Shown piece by piece: positions 8,143 through 14,629 of a DNA stretch of 23,837 nt; position 1 is the stretch's first letter; the number at the start of each line of letters is the position of its first letter. The notes below the pieces were generated by a model, which saw only the letters and a program-made list of their open reading frames with translations, searched no databases and was not told the DNA's origin. This DNA is from a virus. The position numbers and the translations under genes were made by a program. The stretch covers positions 1 to 23,837 of the IMG/VR virus record IMGVR_UViG_3300032308_002752; one strand, given 5' to 3'.

Positions 8143-11109
8143 TTATGGCATTTCTTCGCCGTTGCCGACGGCCACCCAGTTGACGGTTTTCGAGACTTGC
8201 GTGCCGCCGGCGTTGTACACCCGCACGTCAAAACTGGATCGGGTTTCACTGGCCAATGTCAGATAGTCCCCCGAGGCCGCGTTTTTAATCAGGGCCGTCA
8301 CCGTGGGCGTGGCCTGAAACGCACGCGAATAACTTACCGTTTGCGCCAGCGTGGCATGGCTGGTCACCGTGCCTGTGATGGCGCGGCGTTTCATCAACAC
8401 GGCCACACTCAAGGCATCAATGGCCACGTTGTCACTGGTGGCGGTCGTCGTTACGGCGGCTTTAAACTCAAACGCCCGCGCCGACACATCGGCAATCACA
8501 AACGGTTTCCACGCACTCCACACGGGCGTGCCTGACGGGTCGTCGTTGGTGGATCGAAACAGCAATTCAACTTTCGCACTAGAATCACTCAGCGTGTCAT
8601 CTAAATTACCCGTGGCACTGTCCCACAACCCGCTGGCGTCGTCCCAGTTGGATCCCAATATTTCATAGTCTCCATCCCATACGCCCTTGAGTCGGCATAA
8701 AAACACCGCGCCCAAATCGACATCGCCCGCGAAGGCATACTCCCCGCTGGTTTTGTAGCCGCTGGCATCATCCAGATTTCCCGTGGCATCGTCCCAGTTG
8801 CCCGTGGCGTCGTCCCAAATCGTGTCGCCATCCAGCCGCATTTCGCCAGCCGACACATTTAAATTGGTTTTCGTGCCTGAAAAACTTGGCGACTCGGTCA
8901 CGGTCTGAATCGTCACCCATTCGTCGCTGTCGGGCAAATCGAGGCTATAACTGGCCACCGTCTGGCTTTCCACGCCCGCGATGTTTCGGGCCTTGATCAT
9001 GTATGTGCCTTCGATGGCCCCCAACGTGACGGCCTGTTGTTTTCCATCCACCAGCAGATCAATACTGGTCGGATCATTCCACGCCGCGCCCGTCACGTTT
9101 TTACTGTGTCGAATGCGAAACTTGCCGCCGCTGTAAACTTCCGCCAGCCTGTCCCAACTGAGATTCACCAGGCCGTTGGCAAAATAGGCACTAAAGCCCG
9201 TGACATCCGGCGGGCGGGTCGTCTGGCTCAACAGTTCCACGGTCGTCACGGCGTAATCACTACCGATGCCCAGCGTGTTGATGCACCGCGCCCTGAATTC
9301 ATACGTGGCCACGGCCAAATCGTTCAATTCAATGTAAGGGTAGGGTGTGCGCCCCGCGTACGTCCACAACGGGTCACTGCCACTGGCGGGTTTGATGCGG
9401 TATTCCAGTTCATACTGGTCGATGAAACTGTTCTCCGGCGGCGTCCATTCCAGGCGAATCTGGTTGATCACTTCCCCCGCGCCCGTGGTAATAAACTCTT
9501 GCGTCACCTCGCCAAACGTGGGCGGGCCAATGTCCAGGGGGTTATCAAAGCCGCTGTCTGTGTCGCCCAAATCGGCTAAATCCGTGTCGCCCAGCGCGTA
9601 CACGTCGGCGTCGTATTCTTCCAGACTCAGCCCAATGGTGGCCGCCGGCGTAAACTTCCACCCCATCACCCGATACAGCGCATTGGTGAACCCAATCTCG
9701 GGATAGTTCACCGTGATCACATCGCCGATTTCCAGTTGCATCGCCACCAGTTGGCAATTCAACTGCACGGTTTTACTTAATCGGCTGCTTTTAAGGGCAA
9801 TCTGCGCCACACGATGCGCCTGCGACTTGCCCACAATAAACGGGTACTGGCCTTTGAATACCAGCTTTTCCCCACCGTCGGCGGCCAGATAATCGGCATT
9901 TTGATAAATCGCCAAATCCGTCTGCCAACTGTTGGATCCATTAATGTACTCGGCTTCAATCGCGTTGAATCGGTCTTTTTTGCCCTTGAACCCAATGTTC
10001 ACGCCCGCCAAAATGTTCGACTTGTCCAGTGTCAACACCGAGGCACTGGGTTTAAAAATCAGGGGTTTGTAGAGGCCATTGCTGCGCACCAGCGTGGCAT
10101 TAAAGCCCGTCACCAGTTCTTCGACGTTGTCTTTGATTTTTTGCCCCGTCAACAGCACGCCATCGCACACAAACCGTTTCATGGTCTGGCCGTTGTCGGT
10201 GATTTGGGCGTCGCAGTAGTTGGCCTCGTCAATGCCGGCATCATCATCAATCAGGCTGGCATCCAGGGCGCGCCCGTAGCGGGCATTGGTCAAATAATCA
10301 CGCACCGCCAGCACGGGGTTATTGCTGTACACCGTCTGGCCGCTTCGGGGGTCATAGAGTTTCTTGCCACGTACCACCGCCGTCACGGTGGGGAAGCCCT
10401 TGAACGCCTCCAGCTTTTTGAAACTGCCCGGCGTCAAATCGCGCTTGAATTCAAAGGCAATGTAGGCCAGCCCGTTAAACGTCCATTGCTCTGTCAGAAC
10501 GTTGCGTGTCAGGGGGATCAACTGTGAGACGGCGGTCTGGTTGTCCGTGCCCAGGCGCGTCCAGTAGCGCACCAGGCCATCAAATTTGCTCGCCGTGACG
10601 GGTTCATTGTCGATCAGAATTTCTTCAATCGCGTCGATCGGCCCTTCGCAGAGGATATAAATCATATACAAATATGAATTTTCACCATTGCCCGACACTC
10701 GGGTGGTGATGGGCACGCGAATGCCGCCGACTTTTGAGCGGCCATACACCACGGGCACATCCTGAACGGTGCCCATCGTGTTGTCGTTAATGCCAGATCC
10801 ACGGGCCGCCAAGGAGGAGGAATCTGGCCCTTTCTTTTTGCCGAGGAGTGATGCCCCCGCACTCACCGCCGCGCCCACCGCGCTTAAAATCAGGGCGTTG
10901 CCAATGGCCACCCCAATACCAAACGACGTTGCCGCCAAACCTGCCGCCGCCGTCGCCCCCGCCCCACCAATCCCAATGGCTGAGCCAATGCCAATCAACA
11001 GGCTAATTGGGTCAGCATGTGCATTTTGTGGACACAGCCACGCCATGGCCCCAGTGGTGGCCACGGCCAGCGTCAGTGCCAACGCCCACTTTTTTGCATT
11101 TCGCCGCAT
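8143..11109 (-). CDS. J-like tail tip (host specificity) protein with predicted signal peptide
   Basis: 988 residues, the central tail-tip/baseplate protein of lambda-like phages. After the N-terminus comes a Gly/Ala-rich hydrophobic stretch (about 34-90), then VQDVPVVYGRSKVGG (about 115-129), a hallmark of J-family proteins, then the tip domain with PIDAIEEILIDNEPV. Two fibronectin type III-like domains follow (about 525-625, with LEWTPPENSFIDQYELEYRI; about 630-715, with GLVNLSWDRL). Residues about 763-838 hold repeated WDDATGN motifs, and a C-terminal beta domain closes the protein. Unusually, residues 1-32 look like a Sec signal peptide: MRRNAKK, core WALALTLAVATTGAMA, with AMA at 21-23 or AHA at 30-32 as cleavage site. 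The Shine-Dalgarno sequence is weak (CGGGAT next to the ATG). It lies 31 bp after the integrase, in the same direction, where a tail gene would normally precede it. Confidence 0.92.
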   Translation of the reverse strand: MRRNAKKWALALTLAVATTGAMAWLCPQNAHADPISLLIGIGSAIGIGGAGATAAAGLAATSFGIGVAIGNALILSAVGAAVSAGASLLGKKKGPDSSSLAARGSGINDNTMGTVQDVPVVYGRSKVGGIRVPITTRVSGNGENSYLYMIYILCEGPIDAIEEILIDNEPVTASKFDGLVRYWTRLGTDNQTAVSQLIPLTRNVLTEQWTFNGLAYIAFEFKRDLTPGSFKKLEAFKGFPTVTAVVRGKKLYDPRSGQTVYSNNPVLAVRDYLTNARYGRALDASLIDDDAGIDEANYCDAQITDNGQTMKRFVCDGVLLTGQKIKDNVEELVTGFNATLVRSNGLYKPLIFKPSASVLTLDKSNILAGVNIGFKGKKDRFNAIEAEYINGSNSWQTDLAIYQNADYLAADGGEKLVFKGQYPFIVGKSQAHRVAQIALKSSRLSKTVQLNCQLVAMQLEIGDVITVNYPEIGFTNALYRVMGWKFTPAATIGLSLEEYDADVYALGDTDLADLGDTDSGFDNPLDIGPPTFGEVTQEFITTGAGEVINQIRLEWTPPENSFIDQYELEYRIKPASGSDPLWTYAGRTPYPYIELNDLAVATYEFRARCINTLGIGSDYAVTTVELLSQTTRPPDVTGFSAYFANGLVNLSWDRLAEVYSGGKFRIRHSKNVTGAAWNDPTSIDLLVDGKQQAVTLGAIEGTYMIKARNIAGVESQTVASYSLDLPDSDEWVTIQTVTESPSFSGTKTNLNVSAGEMRLDGDTIWDDATGNWDDATGNLDDASGYKTSGEYAFAGDVDLGAVFLCRLKGVWDGDYEILGSNWDDASGLWDSATGNLDDTLSDSSAKVELLFRSTNDDPSGTPVWSAWKPFVIADVSARAFEFKAAVTTTATSDNVAIDALSVAVLMKRRAITGTVTSHATLAQTVSYSRAFQATPTVTALIKNAASGDYLTLASETRSSFDVRVYNAGGTQVSKTVNWVAVGNGEEMP
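8596..8820 (-). repeat. Coding repeat: WDDATGN motifs in the tail tip protein
   Basis: Two clusters in the J-like gene encode short tandem Trp-Asp-Asp units. At 8764-8820 the protein reads WDDATGNWDDATGNLDDASG, and at 8596-8650 a diverged version includes WDDASGLWDSATGNLDD. The DNA keeps near-identical blocks (CCCGTGGC then TCGTCCCA), showing recent duplication or recombination. The two clusters are separated by about 110 bp of unique beta sequence. Confidence 0.85.
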
Positions 11110-11140
11110 ATCCCGATTGTGACGGTTCGGGATTTGGGGT

Positions 11141-12235
11141 TTATTTCACCCGCTTCAGCCCTGTTTTTTGACCCCCATCGGGCACCAGCGCGGGGGGCGC
11201 GTGCATCAGGCCGCAGCGTTCGGCCATGCGTTCGGCCAGGCCTTGCAAATGTTGCCGCGTCAAGTGGGCGTATCGGTTCGCCATGGCGGGGGTCTTCCAG
11301 CCAAAATACACCTGCAACTCGTACAGCGTGGCCCCACTCATCGCCAAATTACTCGCCGCCGTGTGGCGCAAATCGTGGAACCGGAAGTTTTCCAGCCCCG
11401 CGCGTTTCACCGCCGTCTCGTACGCCCGCCGAATGTGATAAATTTGCCCCGCGTCATTGGGAAACACCAGGTCTTTGGGCTTGCCGGGCGCCATGGCTTT
11501 CAACAGCGTGTAGGCTTGCCCAATCATCGGCACGGCCCTGGTCTCAGAGTTTTTGGTGTCTTCAAACACCAGCATTTTCTGGCGGAAATCGACGTTTTTC
11601 CATTTCAGGCCCAACAATTCAGACTTTCGCCCCCCCGTCGTCAGGGCCAGCGTCACGACCGCAAACAAGTGTTGGCTCTCGCTCTGTTTGCAGGCTTCCA
11701 GCAAGGCGGTTTGTTCCATCTCGCTGAGGGCACGCAATCGTTGATTGCTTACTTTTGGGTTTTTCACCAACTTGACGGGGTTCATGCTGACGCGCTCGGC
11801 TTCTTGGGCATGGCTAAACACCACGCTGAGGGCGTTTTTGAACTTCACAACCGTGGCGGGTGCGTAGCCCATGTGCAACAGCGCGTCTCGGCCATCGGCG
11901 ATGTGTCTGGGGGTAATGTCGTTTAGAATAGGATTTTTCAGATAGTTCAACCAAAAATCTTGAGCCTGCCTGGTTTGGTCCGCATGGTTCTTGCCCTTGT
12001 ATTTCTTGAGTTTCCAAAATTCGGCAATCGCGTCTGCCAGCAGGTAGGGCGGGGCCTGATTCAGCACCACGTCCACCACGGCTTGCCGCGTTTCGGTTTC
12101 CGCCATGGCGGCCCATTGTTTGGCCTCGCCCAGTTTGCGGAATGTTTTGGTTTGCGTCGGTTTGCCCAGCACGCGCACGCGCACGGTGTAAACCGCTTCG
12201 CCGCTTTTCAGCGTGCGTTTGCGGATATCTGCCAA
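11141..12235 (-). CDS. int: Tyrosine-type phage integrase
   Basis: 364-residue site-specific tyrosine recombinase that would join the phage attP to a host attB. Catalytic residues are visible: R203 (TTGGRKSELLGLKW), probable K228 in FEDTKNSE, H287 and R290 in FHDLRHTAAS, W313 in FGWKTP in place of the second His, and nucleophile Y322 in ANRYAHL. Residues 1-60 resemble a small arm-binding domain (RKRTLKSGEAVYTVRVRV), and 65-150 a SAM-like core-binding domain. The start is TTG at 12235, supported by GGAG eight bases upstream; no in-frame ATG gives a complete arm-binding domain. The first arm-type repeat lies only 14 bp upstream, suggesting that integrase binding could repress its own expression. 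Placement is odd: it lies inside the tail operon, between the NlpC/P60-like and J-like genes, all in one orientation. Confidence 0.96.
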   Translation of the reverse strand: MADIRKRTLKSGEAVYTVRVRVLGKPTQTKTFRKLGEAKQWAAMAETETRQAVVDVVLNQAPPYLLADAIAEFWKLKKYKGKNHADQTRQAQDFWLNYLKNPILNDITPRHIADGRDALLHMGYAPATVVKFKNALSVVFSHAQEAERVSMNPVKLVKNPKVSNQRLRALSEMEQTALLEACKQSESQHLFAVVTLALTTGGRKSELLGLKWKNVDFRQKMLVFEDTKNSETRAVPMIGQAYTLLKAMAPGKPKDLVFPNDAGQIYHIRRAYETAVKRAGLENFRFHDLRHTAASNLAMSGATLYELQVYFGWKTPAMANRYAHLTRQHLQGLAERMAERCGLMHAPPALVPDGGQKTGLKRVK

Positions 12236-12249
12236 GGGTTAATCTCCGA

Positions 12250-12273
12250 TTTTGTCCAAATTTTGTCCAACGG
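12250..12273. repeat. attP arm-type repeat, copy 1 (integrase side)
   Basis: 24 bp made of two tandem 11-bp units, TTTTGTCCAAA and TTTTGTCCAAC, followed by GG. An identical copy stands at 12496-12519 in the same orientation. Tandem 10-11 bp direct repeats flanking a core are the known form of integrase arm-binding sites; the assignment is inference from this layout. Confidence 0.8.
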
Positions 12274-12349
12274 GTTATTGATTTCAGGAGAAGTTTAGCA
12301 GAGATAACAAAATACGGCAAATGGGCAAAAACGCACTCTGTGAGGCTTT

Positions 12350-12377
12350 AACCCTTATCAATAGGTGGTGGGCGGTA
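12350..12377. repeat. 28-bp perfect inverted repeat, left arm
   Basis: This arm begins AACCCTTATC and ends GGGCGGTA. It is the exact reverse complement of 12437-12464, with a 59-bp spacer. It therefore copies, inverted, the last part of the tRNA-Val acceptor strand, the CCA and 16 bp of trailer found in the right arm. Confidence 0.95.
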
Positions 12378-12448
12378 TGAATATAATTTAACTGGTCGCC
12401 ACATTGACATTGTGGGGGTCACGTGTTCGAGTCACGTACCGCCCACCA
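12370..12448 (+). tRNA. Incomplete tRNA-Val(GAC): 3' half intact, D-arm lost (attP core)
   Basis: From 12399 the sequence folds as a tRNA: anticodon stem CCACA/TGTGG with 7-nt loop TTGACAT giving anticodon GAC (valine), variable region GGGTC, T-arm ACGTG/CACGT with loop TTCGAGT, acceptor strand ACCGCCC, discriminator A, and encoded CCA at 12446-12448. The 5' acceptor strand GGGCGGT (12370-12376) pairs in all seven positions. The 22 bases between it and the anticodon stem are AT-rich and cannot form a normal D-arm with its conserved A14, G18-G19 and A21. The best reading is an attP core that copies the host tRNA 3' part, with the 5' strand supplied by the inverted repeat. A working D-arm-less tRNA is a remote alternative. 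Identity as tRNA-Val is strong; function as a tRNA is doubtful. Confidence 0.7.
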
Positions 12449-12464
12449 CCTATTGATAAGGGTT
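12437..12464. repeat. 28-bp perfect inverted repeat, right arm
   Basis: Contains TACCGCCC, the CCA end of the tRNA-Val fragment and the trailer CCTATTGATAAGGGTT. It pairs perfectly with 12350-12377. The host identity segment of attB probably lies within this arm plus the anticodon and T-arms to its left. Confidence 0.95.
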
Positions 12465-12495
12465 TCAGGGTTTGATTGTTTACTATTCCTGCTAT

Positions 12496-12519
12496 TTTTG
12501 TCCAAATTTTGTCCAACGG
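12496..12519. repeat. attP arm-type repeat, copy 2
   Basis: 24 bp identical to 12250-12273 and in the same orientation (TTTTGTCCAAA, TTTTGTCCAAC, GG). It ends 7 bp before the stop codon of the NlpC/P60-like gene, so it is squeezed between that gene and the tRNA-derived core. Confidence 0.8.
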
Positions 12520-12526
12520 CCAAAAA

Positions 12527-12946
12527 TTACCCCACCCGCAGAATGACCCCCTCAGCAAACGGCAGCCGCCGCGCCTTGTGATACATCACGCCATGGCCTG
12601 GCGCGTTGACGGCGCACAAGTCCCCCAGCAACACATGACAACACGACCGCCCACGCTCCACCATCACAAACACATCCCCAATCGCGCGATAGTTCGCATC
12701 CGGTACCACCACCGCGCCGCGTTCTTTCAACCCCTCAATAAACGGATGCCGCTCATGAAACTCAATCGCCCCTTCCTCCGTACGATAGGTAAATTCTGGT
12801 AGGTCCAACGGCGTGTCGATCATCGCGTCAATGCAACCTAAAGCGAATGTCGCGCAATCGTGTAACCCCCACATAAAGGGATTACCCAGTTGCGCCGTAA
12901 TGTAGCGCGTCAGCAGGATTTCGGCATCGGGGCGTCGGCGGGGCAT
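12527..12946 (-). CDS. NlpC/P60-like tail tip peptidase (DUF6950-type)
   Basis: 139 residues. WGLHDCATFALG (C31 as the candidate nucleophile) and SCCHVLLG (H104 as the candidate catalytic His) match the cysteine-peptidase fold of DUF6950/NlpC-P60 proteins encoded just before the tail-tip gene in many siphophages, equivalent in place to lambda K. Such proteins are thought to trim or cross peptidoglycan during DNA entry or to help assemble the tip. The final section (PGHGVMYHKARRLP) keeps a family-like GV/GI plus aromatic pattern. The ATG at 12946 lies inside the preceding 69-residue gene, a 37-bp overlap in another frame. The next expected gene, J, is separated from it by attP and the integrase. 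Confidence 0.85.
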   Translation of the reverse strand: MPRRRPDAEILLTRYITAQLGNPFMWGLHDCATFALGCIDAMIDTPLDLPEFTYRTEEGAIEFHERHPFIEGLKERGAVVVPDANYRAIGDVFVMVERGRSCCHVLLGDLCAVNAPGHGVMYHKARRLPFAEGVILRVG

Positions 12947-13119
12947 GGCTCAGATTTTCGCGTGCGCAGATGATACCCCTCACAAATGGGGCAGCTGTAA
13001 ATGCTAAATTTGGTTTCAAATTGTTGACTTTTTTCTTTTGCAAATCGCCGAGCCATGCCACGGTTGGGAAACCGCACTTTTGAAGAACAAGAACGCTGCG
13101 TGGGGTACAGGATCGCCAT
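12910..13119 (-). CDS. Small Cys-rich putative zinc-binding protein
   Basis: 69 residues, basic at the N-terminus (CSSKVRFPNRGMARRFAKEK), with a C-terminal zinc-ribbon-like element: YSCPICEGYHLR (C43, C46, H50), followed by further cysteines C59 and C69. Short proteins with this CPxCxxxH pattern are frequent in phage and bacterial accessory regions, but their role is unknown. The ATG lies in a GCCATGGC octamer with GGAAG upstream, 3 bp after the hub-gene stop codon. The 3' end overlaps the NlpC/P60-like gene by 37 bp. It may be a nucleic-acid-binding or structural zinc protein. Function not assigned. Confidence 0.75.
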   Translation of the reverse strand: MAILYPTQRSCSSKVRFPNRGMARRFAKEKSQQFETKFSIYSCPICEGYHLRTRKSEPCPADAPMPKSC

Positions 13120-13122
13120 GGC

Positions 13123-13677
13123 TTACTTCCAGTTGAGGGTTTTGCCGATGACCGACGCCAATCGGCTGAAGCCCTTGTCGTTGGGGAACAGTTTGCGCTG
13201 TTGTTCGTAGTTGGTTTTGCGGCCATTGGTGCGATCAAAATCCACCATCTCTTCCACAACATCCACCGTGACGATGGCATCGGTTTCGGTGTCTTCGACC
13301 GTGCCGCCGTCGGTTTTGCCGCGAAACATCAGGATGGGGTCCCCCACAATTTGTCCAGTGGTGTTGGACAAAAACGCATTCCAGATCGAAATCGGGTTGC
13401 CCACCAGGTTGTAGTCCTGAATCAGGGCAATGATGGCGGGGTCGGTGAACGACAACTGCACCTGGATTTTGTTGATCTGAAAATCCGCCGATTCCTCAAT
13501 TTCCGAGAATCCCAGATAATTGCCGGCGGCCTGATAATATTCGCCGTTGTAAGTGATCGGGTGCGCCGCCGTGGTGATGCGGATAAACCCCTCGGGCCAT
13601 GTGCCCTTGAGTAGGCTCACGAGGGTCACTTGCCCACTGGTGAGCACGGCCAACACATCCGCGTGAAGCGGCCTCAT
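13123..13677 (-). CDS. Tail hub or tip protein, DUF2163/DUF1833-like
   Basis: 184 residues from the ATG at 13677, chosen because it forms an ATGA overlap with the stop of the upstream gene; an in-frame TTG nine bases earlier is less likely. The pattern is that of the N-terminal part of DUF2163/DUF1833-type hub proteins: FIRITTAAHPITYNGEYYQA, then a long beta region (INKIQVQLSF, ISIWNAFLSNTTG, PILMFRGKTDGGTVEDT) and a C-terminal FDRTNGRKTNYEQQRKLFP, then DKGFSRLASV. In this gene order it would sit at the tail tip between the distal tail protein and J. It is shorter than the hub of gene transfer agents and lacks an obvious C-terminal cysteine cluster. Assignment is by pattern and synteny. Confidence 0.78.
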   Translation of the reverse strand: MRPLHADVLAVLTSGQVTLVSLLKGTWPEGFIRITTAAHPITYNGEYYQAAGNYLGFSEIEESADFQINKIQVQLSFTDPAIIALIQDYNLVGNPISIWNAFLSNTTGQIVGDPILMFRGKTDGGTVEDTETDAIVTVDVVEEMVDFDRTNGRKTNYEQQRKLFPNDKGFSRLASVIGKTLNWK

Positions 13678-13997
13678 GCGGGGCAACCTCTGGGCGTTTC
13701 AAAGGCCTGAAACAGGGCATACGTCAGCATCAAATTCACGTCTTCATTACCCGCCAAGCCAGGCAGATGCCCAAAATAGTGCTTCAAATACTCGGCGGCC
13801 ATGGTTTTAGATTCCTCAACGGTGAGGCCTTTTTGAACCCCCTTGCGGCTCAGGCGTTCAATGGTGGCATTGGGGATGCCGACGTTTTGCGCCGGATGAA
13901 TCTGGTGTTCAAGTTTTTTAGGGCCAGGCGCAGTCAGCAACAGGCCCCCTACTTCCGTGGGAAATCGGCGATCAATGAGTCTCAACCTCATGGGCAT
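13674..13997 (-). CDS. Small hypothetical tail protein
   Basis: 107 residues from the ATG at 13997, which shares a base with the upstream TGA (TGATG); the stop likewise overlaps the hub gene by ATGA. This chain of stop-start overlaps marks tight translational coupling. The sequence starts with a short beta segment (MRLRLIDRRFPTEVGGLLLT) and continues with helices (IPNATIERLSRKGVQKGLTVEES and the region after EYLKHYFGH). No membrane helix, cysteine or known motif is visible. It occupies the space between the distal tail protein and the hub gene. I do not recognise it. Confidence 0.7.
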   Translation of the reverse strand: MPMRLRLIDRRFPTEVGGLLLTAPGPKKLEHQIHPAQNVGIPNATIERLSRKGVQKGLTVEESKTMAAEYLKHYFGHLPGLAGNEDVNLMLTYALFQAFETPRGCPA

Positions 13998-14626
13998 CAG
14001 TTCCAAACCTCCAGCATGTCGAATTCAATTTTGGATAAATACTGCCCATCCACCGAGGCATGTTCAATGCGATGGGCGTTTTCGGCCAATGCCACCGTGA
14101 ACGGCACGTTCGACACCACCAACGCCGTGTTGTCGGGCACGTCGGCCACCAGCGCGGGGCGGAAACTCAGGTTACACGCCCCCGCTCCACTGGAAACGGC
14201 ATCTGAAATGGCCATATACACCTTGGCGTGGTTGGCAAACTTGAACACGTCCCCAGCCTTCAAGACGGTTTGGCTAAAACTCCAGCCGTCGGTGGCCAGT
14301 TCCATCGCGCCCGCCGCCGTCAGGCCATTGGCCAAGGGCGTGCCGGAGACCGTGCCCCCGGGCGTGTTGAACAAGGTGGAATTGATGGTAAACGTGCTAA
14401 AAATGCCCTCTTGGGCCACCAGAAACGCATACAATTTGCGCCAATCGGCCTGTTTTAAAAATCGTGATCGCAATGACAGCCGCCACCGATGCCCCGTGGG
14501 GCGAATGGCCTGGCGTTGGTAGGCCATGGCGTTGTTGGCCTTGGCGTTGAAATCGCTGGTGACGCCCTCAAATTCAAAGGGATACCCCGCGCCGCCCGGA
14601 TTGCTGAAGGGGAAAGTACCTGCCAT
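13997..14626 (-). CDS. Distal tail / minor tail protein
   Basis: 209 residues directly after the tape measure gene, where lambda-like phages encode the protein that joins tube to tip. The N-terminus (FPFSNPGGAGYPFEFEGVTS) leads into a region like other minor tail proteins (RWRLSLRSRFLKQADWRKLY, then FLVAQEGIFSTF), followed by a domain about residues 110-175 with LKAGDVFKFANHAKVYMAI and LSFRPALVADVPDN, a pattern common to tail-associated small beta-barrels. The last part (YLSKIEFDMLEVW) is a typical ending for these proteins. The ATG lies in a GCCATGGC octamer, one codon after the tape measure stop. Function is inferred from position and pattern. Confidence 0.78.
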   Translation of the reverse strand: MAGTFPFSNPGGAGYPFEFEGVTSDFNAKANNAMAYQRQAIRPTGHRWRLSLRSRFLKQADWRKLYAFLVAQEGIFSTFTINSTLFNTPGGTVSGTPLANGLTAAGAMELATDGWSFSQTVLKAGDVFKFANHAKVYMAISDAVSSGAGACNLSFRPALVADVPDNTALVVSNVPFTVALAENAHRIEHASVDGQYLSKIEFDMLEVWN

Positions 14627-14629
14627 GGC

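Larger units (their letters stand above)
12250..12519. other. attP: Phage attachment site attP (arms, inverted repeat and tRNA-Val core)
   Basis: A 270-bp non-coding region directly upstream of the integrase with every element expected of attP. Two identical 24-bp arm repeats lie at the ends (12250-12273, 12496-12519). Between them lies a core identical in form to the 3' part of a tRNA-Val(GAC) gene plus its trailer, about 12397-12464. Integrases of this family commonly use tRNA 3' ends because the phage copy restores the tRNA on integration. The tRNA fragment reads rightwards, so integration would rebuild the host tRNA with the DNA to the right of the core, leaving the integrase side next to the other junction. 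Because both arms are present around one core, the sequence represents the unintegrated, circular or replicating form, or a tandem junction. Confidence 0.78.

Noticed and set aside
8596-8820. Short regular repeats resembling a CRISPR array
   Set aside because: Units are about 20 bp, lie inside an open reading frame, encode a repeated peptide and have no spacer-like variable segments of constant length.
9814-10527. 237-residue open frame on the plus strand
   Set aside because: Lies entirely opposite the J-like gene, with the composition of a shadow frame.
12370-12448. Fully functional phage tRNA-Val gene
   Set aside because: The D-arm region cannot form a normal stem and lacks the conserved D-loop bases. 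Location between arm repeats beside int explains the sequence better as attP.
12350-12464. Protelomerase-type telomere site or rho-independent terminator
   Set aside because: The inverted repeat has a 59-bp spacer, unlike the near-continuous palindromes of linear plasmid prophages, no protelomerase gene is seen, and no T-run follows the stem on either strand.
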